From an uncultured Mitsuokella sp. (lineage in GTDB: Bacteria > Bacillota > Negativicutes > Selenomonadales > Selenomonadaceae), in assembly GCA_900770895.1 (NCBI GenBank), contig CAAGMF010000112.1:1-12630 (forward strand): DNA of 12,630 nucleotides, read 5' to 3'. The translations under genes were made by a program, and so were the position numbers. A model generated the notes under the pieces. It did no database searches, was not told the origin of the DNA, and saw nothing but the letters and a program-made list of their open reading frames with translations. Below are positions 6,184 through 12,630 of this stretch, one piece after another (the stretch's first letter is position 1; each line of letters begins with the position of its first letter).

Positions 6184-6212
6184 ATTATACTATTTGCGAA
6201 ACAAAAATTCAA
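6184..6212 (-). promoter_or_regulatory. Promoter of the antisense RNA
   Basis: On the minus strand, -35 TTGAAT (6212-6207, 4 of 6), a 17-base spacer and a perfect -10 TATAAT (6189-6184). It points back toward the small peptide gene. It is at least as good as the toxin promoter, as expected when the antitoxin RNA must be in excess. Confidence 0.75.
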
Positions 6213-6265
6213 GTCTGTCACTGACAAGGTAGCGATATATACATCACTCCCCAAGCCCATCCCCG

Positions 6266-6295
6266 TTGGCAAAAACTCAGCACTAGCGTTATAAT
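6266..6295 (+). promoter_or_regulatory. Promoter of the 163-residue membrane protein gene
   Basis: -35 TTGGCA (6266-6271, 5 of 6) and perfect -10 TATAAT (6290-6295) with an 18-base spacer. Predicted start is about 6302, a leader of roughly 34 nt. This shows the downstream gene is transcribed independently of the toxin-like unit. Confidence 0.75.
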
Positions 6296-6335
6296 GAACT
6301 AAGATTCTTTTCGACTCTTTCACACGGAGGAAATA

Positions 6336-6827
6336 ATGCCCTATCGAATACATGAACTACCCTGGAAGACCGTCCTGCTCGTCGTCGGCGCTCTATGCAT
6401 GCTCGTCGGCATATTCGGACTGTCCTACACCTGGCATGCCGACCACCGCACGGCTGACTCACTGTCCGCCTATTGCCTCATCGATTTCCAAAGCTCGCAC
6501 ACCGAGCAGGGCAAGCTCGAGGGGGCCACGCTCAGCATCTGGGATTTCCGCTACGACAGCGCCCAGCTGCGCCCGGAGGCCATCCTGTATACCGACGGTG
6601 ATGCCTGGGAGATGAAGGCGGTCGTCAAGCAGATGCCGGCCGGCACCTCAGGCGATCATCGCTGGCAGAATGAGAACAAGCTGTTCGTAGAGCTGCCGCG
6701 CTCCAGTCTCCCGGCAATAAAAAAAGCGGACGAAGTCCGCTTTCGTTTCTACTATGATAACGGCCAGACCATAGACCTGCCGCTCAACGCTCCCGACCTC
6801 GAATACTGGAAGCGGCAGCTGGAGTAA
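6336..6827 (+). CDS. Hypothetical single-pass membrane or secreted protein
   Basis: 163 residues, ATG with GGAGG at good spacing and its own promoter upstream. Residues 11-30 (TVLLVVGALCMLVGIFGLSY) form one membrane segment or uncleaved signal; residues 31-163 would be outside the cytoplasm. The outer part reads like a small beta-rich domain, with alternating hydrophobic stretches such as EAILYTDGD and RFRFYYDNG. No cysteine pair, lipobox or catalytic motif is visible, and I do not recognise a family. Codon use and GC resemble neighbouring core genes, unlike the spacer before it. The gene ends 3 bases before the end of convergent alr with no terminator between. Near its 3' end is a perfect hairpin (6723-6743). 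Confidence 0.8.
   Translation: MPYRIHELPWKTVLLVVGALCMLVGIFGLSYTWHADHRTADSLSAYCLIDFQSSHTEQGKLEGATLSIWDFRYDSAQLRPEAILYTDGDAWEMKAVVKQMPAGTSGDHRWQNENKLFVELPRSSLPAIKKADEVRFRFYYDNGQTIDLPLNAPDLEYWKRQLE
6723..6743 (+). repeat. Intragenic terminator-like hairpin
   Basis: AAAGCGGAC and GTCCGCTTT form a 9-base perfect stem with a 3-base GAA loop, preceded by a run of A, inside the coding sequence (codons for KKADEVRF). It resembles a bidirectional terminator with short tracts. It could stop alr transcripts that run past the gene end, since no other terminator lies between the two genes. Confidence 0.5.
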
Positions 6828-6830
6828 GGC

Positions 6831-7940
6831 TTATTCCTCTATGTATCTCCGCTCCACACGCTTCAGGAGCGAGGTGACCTCGTAGTTGATTGTACCGGCG
6901 CGCTCGGCCACCTCGTCGGCGCTGGGGCCGCCTGCCCCGAACACCGTCGCGACGTCGCCCTCCTCGATATCCGGATAATCCGTCACATCGACCATCGTCT
7001 GGTCCATGCAGATGCGGCCGGCAATCGGGCAGCGGTGCCCCTTGATCGTGACGTAGCCGTCCCGCCCGTAGGCGCGGATGAAGCCATCGGCATAGCCGAG
7101 CGGCAGCGTGGCGATGCGGCTCTCGCGCTCCGCCCGCCAGGTACGGCCATAGCCGATCGTCGCCCCGACCGGCATGGTCTTCAGGAATACGACGCGCGCC
7201 CGCAGGCTCATGACCGGCCGCAGGGCGATCGGATGCGTCACCTCGGCCGATGGCCAGAGCCCATACTGGATGATGCCGGCGCGGACCATATCGAGATGGG
7301 CCTCTGGGATCTCGAGCGCTGCAGCTGACTCCGCGATATGGCAGATGCGGGGACGTCCGGCGCGCTCCGTCACGGAGCTGATGGCCTTTTCAAACAATGC
7401 GAGCTGCTCATGAGCGAACGTCTTATCGACGGTATCCGCTGCTGCGAAATGGCTGAACATGCCCTCGATCTCTATATTCGGCAAGGCTGCAACTGCAGCG
7501 GCGAGCTCGCCGACCTCCTCCGGACGGATACCGATGCGGCCCATGCCCGTCTCCACCTTCAGATGGACGCGGGCCATCTTGCCCTGCCGCACGGCCTCGC
7601 GCGATATGGCCTCCGCGAGCGGCAGCTCGCAGATCGTCTGCGTGATGTCATAAGCCACGATATCGACGGCACTCTCCGGCAACGTCAGACCGAGCATCAG
7701 GATTGGAGTCGTGAAGCCGGCCCGCCGCAGCTCGATTCCCTCATCGACCGTAGCTACAGCCAGATAGCTGGCGCCCTCCTCGACGGCGATGCGTGCCACC
7801 TGTACCGCGCCATGACCATAGGCGTCAGCTTTCACGACGGCGCAGAGGCGCGCTCCCGGCTGCAGGTGACGCTTGATCTCCCTATAGTTGTTCCGCAGGG
7901 CTCCGAGATCGATCTCAGCCCATACTGCCCGGTTCGGCAT
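6831..7940 (-). CDS. alr: Alanine racemase
   Basis: 369 residues, usual for the family. PLP lysine K37 in AVVKADAYGHG; second catalytic base Y264 in TIGYGRTW; substrate-contact CMDQ at 311-314; HIAESAA at 201-207 and GYADGF at 282-287 also match. The alpha/beta barrel covers roughly residues 1-240 and the beta domain the rest. The enzyme makes D-alanine from L-alanine for peptidoglycan (and teichoic acid where present), in the cytoplasm as a PLP-dependent dimer. The ATG at 7940 follows GAAGGAG at 10 bases. It is a single-gene unit, flanked by a divergent operon upstream and a convergent gene downstream. The symbol dal would be equivalent. Confidence 0.97.
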   Translation of the reverse strand: MPNRAVWAEIDLGALRNNYREIKRHLQPGARLCAVVKADAYGHGAVQVARIAVEEGASYLAVATVDEGIELRRAGFTTPILMLGLTLPESAVDIVAYDITQTICELPLAEAISREAVRQGKMARVHLKVETGMGRIGIRPEEVGELAAAVAALPNIEIEGMFSHFAAADTVDKTFAHEQLALFEKAISSVTERAGRPRICHIAESAAALEIPEAHLDMVRAGIIQYGLWPSAEVTHPIALRPVMSLRARVVFLKTMPVGATIGYGRTWRAERESRIATLPLGYADGFIRAYGRDGYVTIKGHRCPIAGRICMDQTMVDVTDYPDIEEGDVATVFGAGGPSADEVAERAGTINYEVTSLLKRVERRYIEE

Positions 7941-7984
7941 ATGATATCTACTCCTTCAGTCTACTTGATTTAGCATTTTCTTTC

Positions 7985-8013
7985 ATATTAGCACATCTGA
8001 AAAGGTACCACAA
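7985..8013 (-). promoter_or_regulatory. Candidate alr promoter
   Basis: On the minus strand, -35 TTGTGG (8013-8008, 3 of 6), a 17-base spacer and -10 TAATAT (7990-7985, 4 of 6), with TGC directly before the -10 giving an extended -10 element. The -35 box overlaps the start codon of the divergent gene by one base. The divergent operon's own promoter must lie in the same 72 bases; TTGATT (7965-7970) with TATTAG (7986-7991) is a weak candidate with only 15 bases between. Confidence 0.45.
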
Positions 8014-8408
8014 TGGAATTCATCAAAAAACACCGGGCAGATATATTGCTCATCGCCGGCCTGCTCCTGCTCTCACTGACGCCACTGCTCGCCCTGAGCC
8101 GCCCCGCGGATAATCTCTACGCCGAGATCCGCATCGATGGCCGCGTCGTGCGCACGGTCCAGCTCTCCGCCCACCGCGGCACAGACACCTTCACCATCGC
8201 CAACAGCTACGGGCGCAACGTCATACGCGTCGAGGATGAGACGATTGCCGTCATCGACGCCGACTGCCCCGATGCGATATGCATAGCTACCGGCGTGGCC
8301 CGGCGCCCCGGCGACACCATCGCCTGCCTGCCCCATCACCTCATCATCCAGGTAAAGGGACAGGCCTCCGGGACAACCGCCCGAGATACTGATGTGGAGG
8401 TACGCTGA
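8013..8408 (+). CDS. NusG domain II-containing protein
   Basis: 131 residues: a short basic N-terminus, a membrane segment at about 10-28, then a domain resembling NusG domain II with the typical CPDAIC (85-90), GVARRPGDTIACLPHHLII (94-112) and closing VKG. Cysteines 85, 90 and 105 are the recurrent ones in this family and might form a disulfide or bind something outside the membrane. Such proteins are usually encoded next to a Gx-transporter/heptaprenyl-diphosphate-synthase-component-I-like gene, as here; the biochemical role is not established. The ribosome site (AAAAGG, 7 bases before ATG) is moderate. Its TGA and the next ATG share one base (TGATG), so translation of the pair is coupled. 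Confidence 0.9.
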   Translation: MEFIKKHRADILLIAGLLLLSLTPLLALSRPADNLYAEIRIDGRVVRTVQLSAHRGTDTFTIANSYGRNVIRVEDETIAVIDADCPDAICIATGVARRPGDTIACLPHHLIIQVKGQASGTTARDTDVEVR

Positions 8409-8953
8409 TGACTGCTGAAAATAACCGTAATACTCCCAGGAGCCGCACCTTCCGCCTCGTCTATCTGGCGCTGCTCATCGCCCAGTCCCTGGCCCTGTTC
8501 CTGTTCGAAGGATTGCTGCCGCTGCCATTCCTGGCTCCGGGCGCGAAGCTCGGGCTCGCGAACATCATCACGCTGCTCGCGCTCTATACGGTATCGGCCC
8601 GCGATGCCCTGCTCGTCCTGCTCATCCGCGTGCTGCTCGCCACCATATTCGGCGGCGGCCCGACCATACTCATATACAGCCTCGCCGGCGGACTCCTGAG
8701 CTTTGCCGCCATGCTGCTGCTGAAAAAGATGAGCCGCCGCCTCACGACGCTCTCCATCGTCGGCGTCAGTGCGGCCGGTGGGTTCGCCCATAATGTCGGC
8801 CAGCTGCTGGCTGCGGCACTCGTCATCGAGAGCCCCAGCATCATGCTCTACCTGCCGATCCTCGGCCCCTGCGGCCTCCTGACCGGCTCGCTCATCGGCC
8901 TGGCCGGTGGCTGGACGCTGCACCGCCTGCCCGCCCGCCTGCGCCACCTATGA
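8408..8953 (+). CDS. Gx transporter family protein (heptaprenyl diphosphate synthase component I-like)
   Basis: 181 residues with about five hydrophobic segments. Recognisable family stretches are PLPFLAPGAKLGLANIITL (53-71), a conserved GGGP at about 83-86, and GGFAHNVGQLL at about 123-133. It is often annotated as heptaprenyl diphosphate synthase subunit I, but the multi-pass layout argues for a membrane transporter or ECF S-component-like protein rather than a prenyltransferase. It is translationally coupled to the upstream NusG domain II gene. A strong terminator follows at 8980. The substrate is unknown; other genomes often pair these two genes with flavin-transfer or redox genes, which are absent here. 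Confidence 0.85.
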   Translation: MTAENNRNTPRSRTFRLVYLALLIAQSLALFLFEGLLPLPFLAPGAKLGLANIITLLALYTVSARDALLVLLIRVLLATIFGGGPTILIYSLAGGLLSFAAMLLLKKMSRRLTTLSIVGVSAAGGFAHNVGQLLAAALVIESPSIMLYLPILGPCGLLTGSLIGLAGGWTLHRLPARLRHL

Positions 8954-8979
8954 GCCGGTTCACAGACGGTTCACGCACG

Positions 8980-9042
8980 AAAAAGCCACCCCGGCACAAC
9001 CAGTATGCGCTGACACGCTGGTTGATGCCGGGATGGCTTTTT
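8980..9042. terminator. Bidirectional terminator between convergent operons
   Basis: A long interrupted stem: AAAAAGCCA (8980-8988) with TGGCTTTTT (9034-9042), CCCGGC (8990-8995) with GCCGGG (9027-9032), and AACCAG (8998-9003) with CTGGTT (9018-9023). T-tracts are present on both strands, so it ends both the NusG-II/Gx operon and the rpiB-glyA-upp-ychF operon. Confidence 0.92.
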
Positions 9043-9064
9043 ATTTATTTGCTTAGGCGCTATA

Positions 9065-10171
9065 TTACACGTTGAACAGGAAATTCGTCACGTCGCCGTC
9101 CTGCATGACGTAGTCCTTGCCCTCCGAACGCAGCTGGCCCTTCTCACGGGCAGCTGCTACCGAGCCGGCTGCCACGAGCTGGTCATAGCTCACGATCTCC
9201 GCGCGGATGAAGCCGCGCTCGAAATCGGTATGGATCTTGCCGGCAGCTTTCGGAGCCGTCGTGCCCTTCACGATTGTCCAGGCGCGGCACTCGTCCGGGC
9301 CGGCCGTCAGGAACGTCATGAGGCCGAGCAGGTCGAACGCAGCCTTTATGAGGCGGTCGAGGCCGCTCTCCTCGAGACCCATATCGGCCAGGAATTCCTT
9401 CGCCTCGTCCGCAGGCAGCTCCGCAATCTCGCTCTCGACCTTGGCCGAGATCGTCACGACCTCGGAGCCGGATTTCGCGGCATGCTCCTTGACCTTCTGC
9501 ACATAGGGGTTGTCCGTATCCGCCGTGGCGACCTCGTCCTCGCCGACGTTGGCGACGTAGAGCACGGGCTTCAGCGTCAGCAGGTTCATCTCTTTTACCA
9601 TCTCGAGCTCTTCCTTGCTGAGATCAGCCTCCCGGGCCGGACGTCCCTCATCGAGCAGCGCCTTGATCTTGCGGCAGACGACATCCTCCTCACGGGCTTC
9701 CTTGTTGCCGGATTTCGCTATCTTCGCAAGGCGCGATATGCGCTTCTCGACGATATCGAGATCGGAGAGACACAGCTCTGTCTGGATGATATCGATGTCG
9801 CGCAGCGGATCAATCGAGCCCTCGACATGTGTGATCTCGCTGTCCTCGAAGCAGCGCACGACATGCGCGACCGCGTCTACCTGGCGGATATGCTCGAGGA
9901 ACTTGTTGCCGAGGCCCTCGCCCTTCGAGGCGCCCTTGACGAGGCCGGCGATATCGACGAAGCGCACCGAGGCCGGCGTCGTCTTCTTGGAATTATACAT
10001 CTTGTGCAGGACCTCGAGCCGCGGATCCGGCACAGCCACGACGCCGACATTCGGCTCGATCGTGCAGAACGGATAGTTGGCCGCCTCAGCGCCTGCTTTC
10101 GTTATGGCGTTGAACAGCGTGCTCTTGCCGACGTTCGGCAGGCCAACGATACCTACTTCTAGATTACTCAA
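9065..10171 (-). CDS. ychF: Redox-regulated ATPase YchF (Obg-like)
   Basis: 368 residues, normal length. P-loop GLPNVGKST at 10-18, switch [20 protein letters not shown] at 73-92, and a non-canonical G4 motif NVGE at 208-211 in place of NKxD, which explains the family's preference for ATP over GTP. A coiled helical insert lies at about 135-200 and a TGS domain at the C-terminus, ending DVTNFLFNV. YchF/OLA1 binds ribosomes and modulates stress responses. The start is a TTG at 10171-10169 with GAGGGTG 7 bases before it; the product [17 protein letters not shown] then begins as in relatives. It lies 26 bases after upp and is the last gene of the operon. Confidence 0.96.
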   Translation of the reverse strand: MSNLEVGIVGLPNVGKSTLFNAITKAGAEAANYPFCTIEPNVGVVAVPDPRLEVLHKMYNSKKTTPASVRFVDIAGLVKGASKGEGLGNKFLEHIRQVDAVAHVVRCFEDSEITHVEGSIDPLRDIDIIQTELCLSDLDIVEKRISRLAKIAKSGNKEAREEDVVCRKIKALLDEGRPAREADLSKEELEMVKEMNLLTLKPVLYVANVGEDEVATADTDNPYVQKVKEHAAKSGSEVVTISAKVESEIAELPADEAKEFLADMGLEESGLDRLIKAAFDLLGLMTFLTAGPDECRAWTIVKGTTAPKAAGKIHTDFERGFIRAEIVSYDQLVAAGSVAAAREKGQLRSEGKDYVMQDGDVTNFLFNV

Positions 10172-10197
10172 AAAAATTCACCCTCACATTCACTTGA

Positions 10198-10833
10198 TCA
10201 GAGCGTACCGAAAATGCGGTCGCCAGCATCGCCGAGACCCGGGACGATATAGCCCTTGTCGTTCAGACGCTCATCGACGGCTGCCACATACAGCGGCACA
10301 TCCGGATGCTCCTCGTTCACGCAGCGGATGCCCTCCGGAGCTGCCACGAGGCACATGAGGATGATATTCTTCGCGCCCTTCTCCTTCAGCAGGGACAGGG
10401 CCGCTGCTGCGCTGCCGCCCGTAGCGAGCATCGGGTCGACGACGATGAACGTGCGCTCCGAGACATCACTCGGCAGCTTGCAGTAGTACTCGACCGGCTT
10501 CAGCGTCTCCGGGTCGCGGTAAAGGCCGACATGACCGACTTTCGCCGCCGGCATCATGTTCATGACACCCGACAGCATACCGAGACCGGCACGCAGGATC
10601 GGCACGACGCCGACTTTCTTGCCGGCGAGGACCTTGGCCTTGCACTTCGACACCGGCGTCTCGATCTCGACTTCCTCGAGCGGGAAGTCACGCGTGATCT
10701 CATAGGTCATAAGCATCGATATTTCCTCGAGCAGCTCGCGGAAATCCTTCGAGCCCGTCTCCTTCTTGCGCATGAAGGTGAGCTTGTGCTGTATGAGCGG
10801 ATGATCTATGACATGTACTTTCAAATCTGACAT
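10198..10833 (-). CDS. upp: Uracil phosphoribosyltransferase
   Basis: 211 residues, usual length. PRPP-binding motif [13 protein letters not shown] at 131-143; [10 protein letters not shown] at 77-86; uracil-site C-terminal region [13 protein letters not shown] at 194-206. It salvages uracil with PRPP to UMP in the cytoplasm. The ATG at 10833 has AGGGAGAA about 11 bases upstream, a long spacing. It sits 35 bases after glyA and 26 before ychF. No PyrR-binding leader or terminator precedes it, so it is presumably co-transcribed from the rpiB promoter beyond the window. Confidence 0.97.
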   Translation of the reverse strand: MSDLKVHVIDHPLIQHKLTFMRKKETGSKDFRELLEEISMLMTYEITRDFPLEEVEIETPVSKCKAKVLAGKKVGVVPILRAGLGMLSGVMNMMPAAKVGHVGLYRDPETLKPVEYYCKLPSDVSERTFIVVDPMLATGGSAAAALSLLKEKGAKNIILMCLVAAPEGIRCVNEEHPDVPLYVAAVDERLNDKGYIVPGLGDAGDRIFGTL

Positions 10834-10868
10834 CTTGCTGTAATTCTCCCTATAAAATATGTTTTCGT

Positions 10869-12116
10869 TTACTCGTAAAGCGGATATTTCGCACAGAGGG
10901 CAGCCACGCGGCGGCGGGCCTCGTCCTTGTGCGCCTCATTCTCCACATCGTCGAGCACGAGGGCGATGATATCGGCTACCTCGCGCATATCGTCCTCTTT
11001 GAAACCGCGCGTCGTGAGCGCTGGCGATCCCAGGCGCAGACCGCTCGTGACGAACGGTGACAGCGTCTCGAACGGAATCGTGTTGCGGTTGGCCGTGATG
11101 TTGACCTCATCGAGCACGTTCTGGGCGACCTTGCCCGTGATGCCCTTGCTCGTGAGATCGACGAGCATGAGGTGATTGTCCGTGCCACCCGACACGATGC
11201 GATAGCCTTTGGCCTGCAGCTCCGTTGCGAGAGCCGTAGCGTTGAGGCGTATCTGATGGGCATACTGCTTGAACTCCGGCTTCAGCGCCTCGCCGAGGGC
11301 TACAGCCTTTGCGGCGATGACATGCATGAGCGGACCACCCTGGATGCCCGGGAACACCGCTTTGTTGAACTGCTTGCCGAATTCCGGATCCTTGCAGAGT
11401 ATCATACCGCCGCGCGGGCCGCGCAGCGTCTTGTGCGTCGTCGTCGTCACGACATCGGCATACGGTACGGGGCTCGGATGCTCGCCTGCTGCTACGAGGC
11501 CGGCGATATGGGCGATATCGACCATGAGATAGGCCCCGACGCTGTGAGCGATATCAGCCAGGCGCGGGAAGTCGATGATGCGGGCATAGGCCGAGGCACC
11601 AGCCACGATGAGCTTCGGATGGCACTCTTTGGCGATGCGCTCGACCTCATCATAGTCGATGCGCTCCGTCTCGCGCGCCACGCCATAGGGCACGACATGG
11701 AAATATTTGCCGCTCATGTTGGCCGAGCTGCCATGCGACAGATGGCCGCCATCGGTGAGGTTCATGCCCATGTACGTATCGCCCGGCTTCATGAGCGCGA
11801 AGAACACCGCCATATTGGCCTGGGCGCCCGAGTGCGGCTGCACATTGGCATAGCCGGCGCCAAACAGCTTCTTGGCACGATCGATGGCCAGCTGCTCGAC
11901 TTTGTCGACGAATTCGCAACCGCCATAATAGCGCTTGCCCGGATAGCCCTCGGCATACTTGTTGGTCAGGACAGAGCCCTGAGCCTCGAGTACGGCCTTG
12001 GAGACAATATTCTCCGAAGCGATGAGTTCGAGCTTGTTGCGCTGACGGTTCAGCTCGTTATCGAGCTGCTCAGCGACCTCAGGATCTACGGATTTCAAAT
12101 CTTCCATCAGACTCAT
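10869..12116 (-). CDS. glyA: Serine hydroxymethyltransferase
   Basis: 415 residues, full length. PLP lysine K229 in [21 protein letters not shown] at 33-39, [10 protein letters not shown] at 57-66, QPHSGAQAN at 93-101 and DIAHIAG at 200-206 are all conserved. The enzyme interconverts serine plus tetrahydrofolate with glycine plus methylene-tetrahydrofolate, the main one-carbon source. The ATG at 12116 follows GAGGAGG at 8 bases. It lies 65 bases after rpiB; that gap holds only weak inverted repeats and no convincing promoter or terminator. The rpiB-glyA-upp order is common in Firmicutes. Confidence 0.98.
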   Translation of the reverse strand: MSLMEDLKSVDPEVAEQLDNELNRQRNKLELIASENIVSKAVLEAQGSVLTNKYAEGYPGKRYYGGCEFVDKVEQLAIDRAKKLFGAGYANVQPHSGAQANMAVFFALMKPGDTYMGMNLTDGGHLSHGSSANMSGKYFHVVPYGVARETERIDYDEVERIAKECHPKLIVAGASAYARIIDFPRLADIAHSVGAYLMVDIAHIAGLVAAGEHPSPVPYADVVTTTTHKTLRGPRGGMILCKDPEFGKQFNKAVFPGIQGGPLMHVIAAKAVALGEALKPEFKQYAHQIRLNATALATELQAKGYRIVSGGTDNHLMLVDLTSKGITGKVAQNVLDEVNITANRNTIPFETLSPFVTSGLRLGSPALTTRGFKEDDMREVADIIALVLDDVENEAHKDEARRRVAALCAKYPLYE

Positions 12117-12181
12117 GCGGTTGTCCTCCTCTATGTGCTACATCCACTATATGACGGCAGCCCATCCGAGCCGCCTTTTAC

Positions 12182-12630
12182 TTACTTCTGGTCCTGTTTC
12201 TGCTCCAGCGCCATGATCTTGTTCACGCGGCGCTCATGACGGCCGCCAGCGAACTCCGTCGTCATCCAGGCACGGACGATCTCGCCGGCCGGACCGAAGC
12301 CAAGCACGCGCCCGCCCATGGCCAGCACATTGGCATTGTTGTGCTCGCGCGACTTCTTGGCCGAATAGACATCATTGCAGAGCGCGCAGCGGATGCCATG
12401 GATCTTGTTGGCGGCAATGGAGATGCCGATGCCCGTGCCGCAGAGCACGATGCCGCGGTCAGCCTTGCCACTGACCACATCGGCACACACCTTCTCCGCG
12501 ATATCCGGATAATCTACCGAATCCGCGCTGAACGTCCCCACATCGGTCACTTTGACGTCCTCGAATTCCTGAAGAACCATCTTGACTTCTTCTTTGAGCT
12601 GGACGGCACCATGGTCGCTGCCTATCGTTA
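12182..12630 (-). CDS. rpiB: Ribose-5-phosphate isomerase B, first residues cut by window edge
   Basis: 148 residues are visible and the frame stays open to the right edge, where the protein reads TIGSDHGAVQLKEEVK. RpiB proteins normally begin M-x-I-x-I-G-S-D-H, so only about two or three residues are missing. The internal ATG at 12580 is not the start. Catalytic features: the SDH histidine near the N-terminus, active-site cysteine in CGTGIGISIAANK, and the phosphate-binding RHERRVNKI near the C-terminus. It interconverts ribose-5-phosphate and ribulose-5-phosphate in the pentose phosphate pathway. It is the first visible gene of the minus-strand operon leading to glyA, upp and ychF. Confidence 0.95.
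   Translation of the reverse strand, partial: TIGSDHGAVQLKEEVKMVLQEFEDVKVTDVGTFSADSVDYPDIAEKVCADVVSGKADRGIVLCGTGIGISIAANKIHGIRCALCNDVYSAKKSREHNNANVLAMGGRVLGFGPAGEIVRAWMTTEFAGGRHERRVNKIMALEQKQDQK

Noticed and set aside
6165..6353. A 62-codon minus-strand open frame
   Set aside because: It starts inside the divergent gene's coding region, has no good ribosome site, and runs through the antisense RNA promoter, which is a better explanation for this stretch.
8336..8947. A 203-codon open frame on the minus strand opposite the Gx transporter gene
   Set aside because: It is rich in Q, E, A and G with no domain, and mirrors a clearly recognisable multi-pass membrane protein.
12140..12175. Imperfect inverted repeat between rpiB and glyA
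   Set aside because: It has two mismatches in an 8-base stem and no U-tract in the direction of the operon, so I do not call it a terminator or riboswitch.

Overview
The window looks like a chromosomal core segment from a fairly GC-rich Firmicute. The best guess is a Negativicute of the Selenomonas/Mitsuokella type. The reasons are the rapZ-yvcK-whiA order, a NusG-domain-II/Gx-transporter pair, rpiB-glyA-upp, a membrane-anchored YvcK, strong GGAGG ribosome binding sites and frequent TTG starts in GC-rich DNA. This assignment is inference; there is no rRNA or other marker to settle it. I see no tRNA, rRNA, CRISPR array, insertion sequence or phage gene.

Layout. Positions 1-5759 hold one minus-strand run, read from right to left: two tandem Cof-type HAD phosphatases, rapZ, yvcK, whiA and a membrane-anchored polysaccharide deacetylase that runs off the left edge. 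Gaps inside the run are 1-83 bases, so it is probably one operon. Positions 5760-6335 hold no conventional gene and are visibly AT-richer than their surroundings. Positions 6336-6827 (+) encode a 163-residue single-pass membrane or secreted protein of unknown function. It ends 3 bases from the end of the convergent alanine racemase gene (6831-7940, -). Divergent from alr is a two-gene plus-strand operon, a NusG domain II protein and a Gx transporter family protein (8013-8953). This ends at a long bidirectional terminator (8980-9042) shared with the last minus-strand operon, rpiB-glyA-upp-ychF (9065 to the right edge).

The most interesting part is 5910-6212, which I read as a complete type I toxin-antitoxin module laid out like the enterococcal par (Fst) locus. 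A plus-strand promoter drives a short mRNA. Its leader can fold the Shine-Dalgarno sequence into a hairpin. It encodes a 28-residue hydrophobic peptide from a TTG start. Facing it, a minus-strand promoter with a perfect TATAAT box drives a roughly 75-nt RNA into the same central terminator hairpin. The 5' half of that RNA carries the complement of the toxin's ribosome binding site region and codons 3-7, because those sequences are directly repeated on the two sides of the terminator. The peptide does not look like Fst, so this may be an unrecognised toxin family.

The rest is housekeeping. RapZ/YvcK/WhiA link nucleotide or metabolite sensing to cell-wall and carbon metabolism. Alr supplies D-alanine. 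RpiB, GlyA and Upp serve pentose, one-carbon and pyrimidine metabolism. YchF is a conserved ATPase linked to translation and stress.
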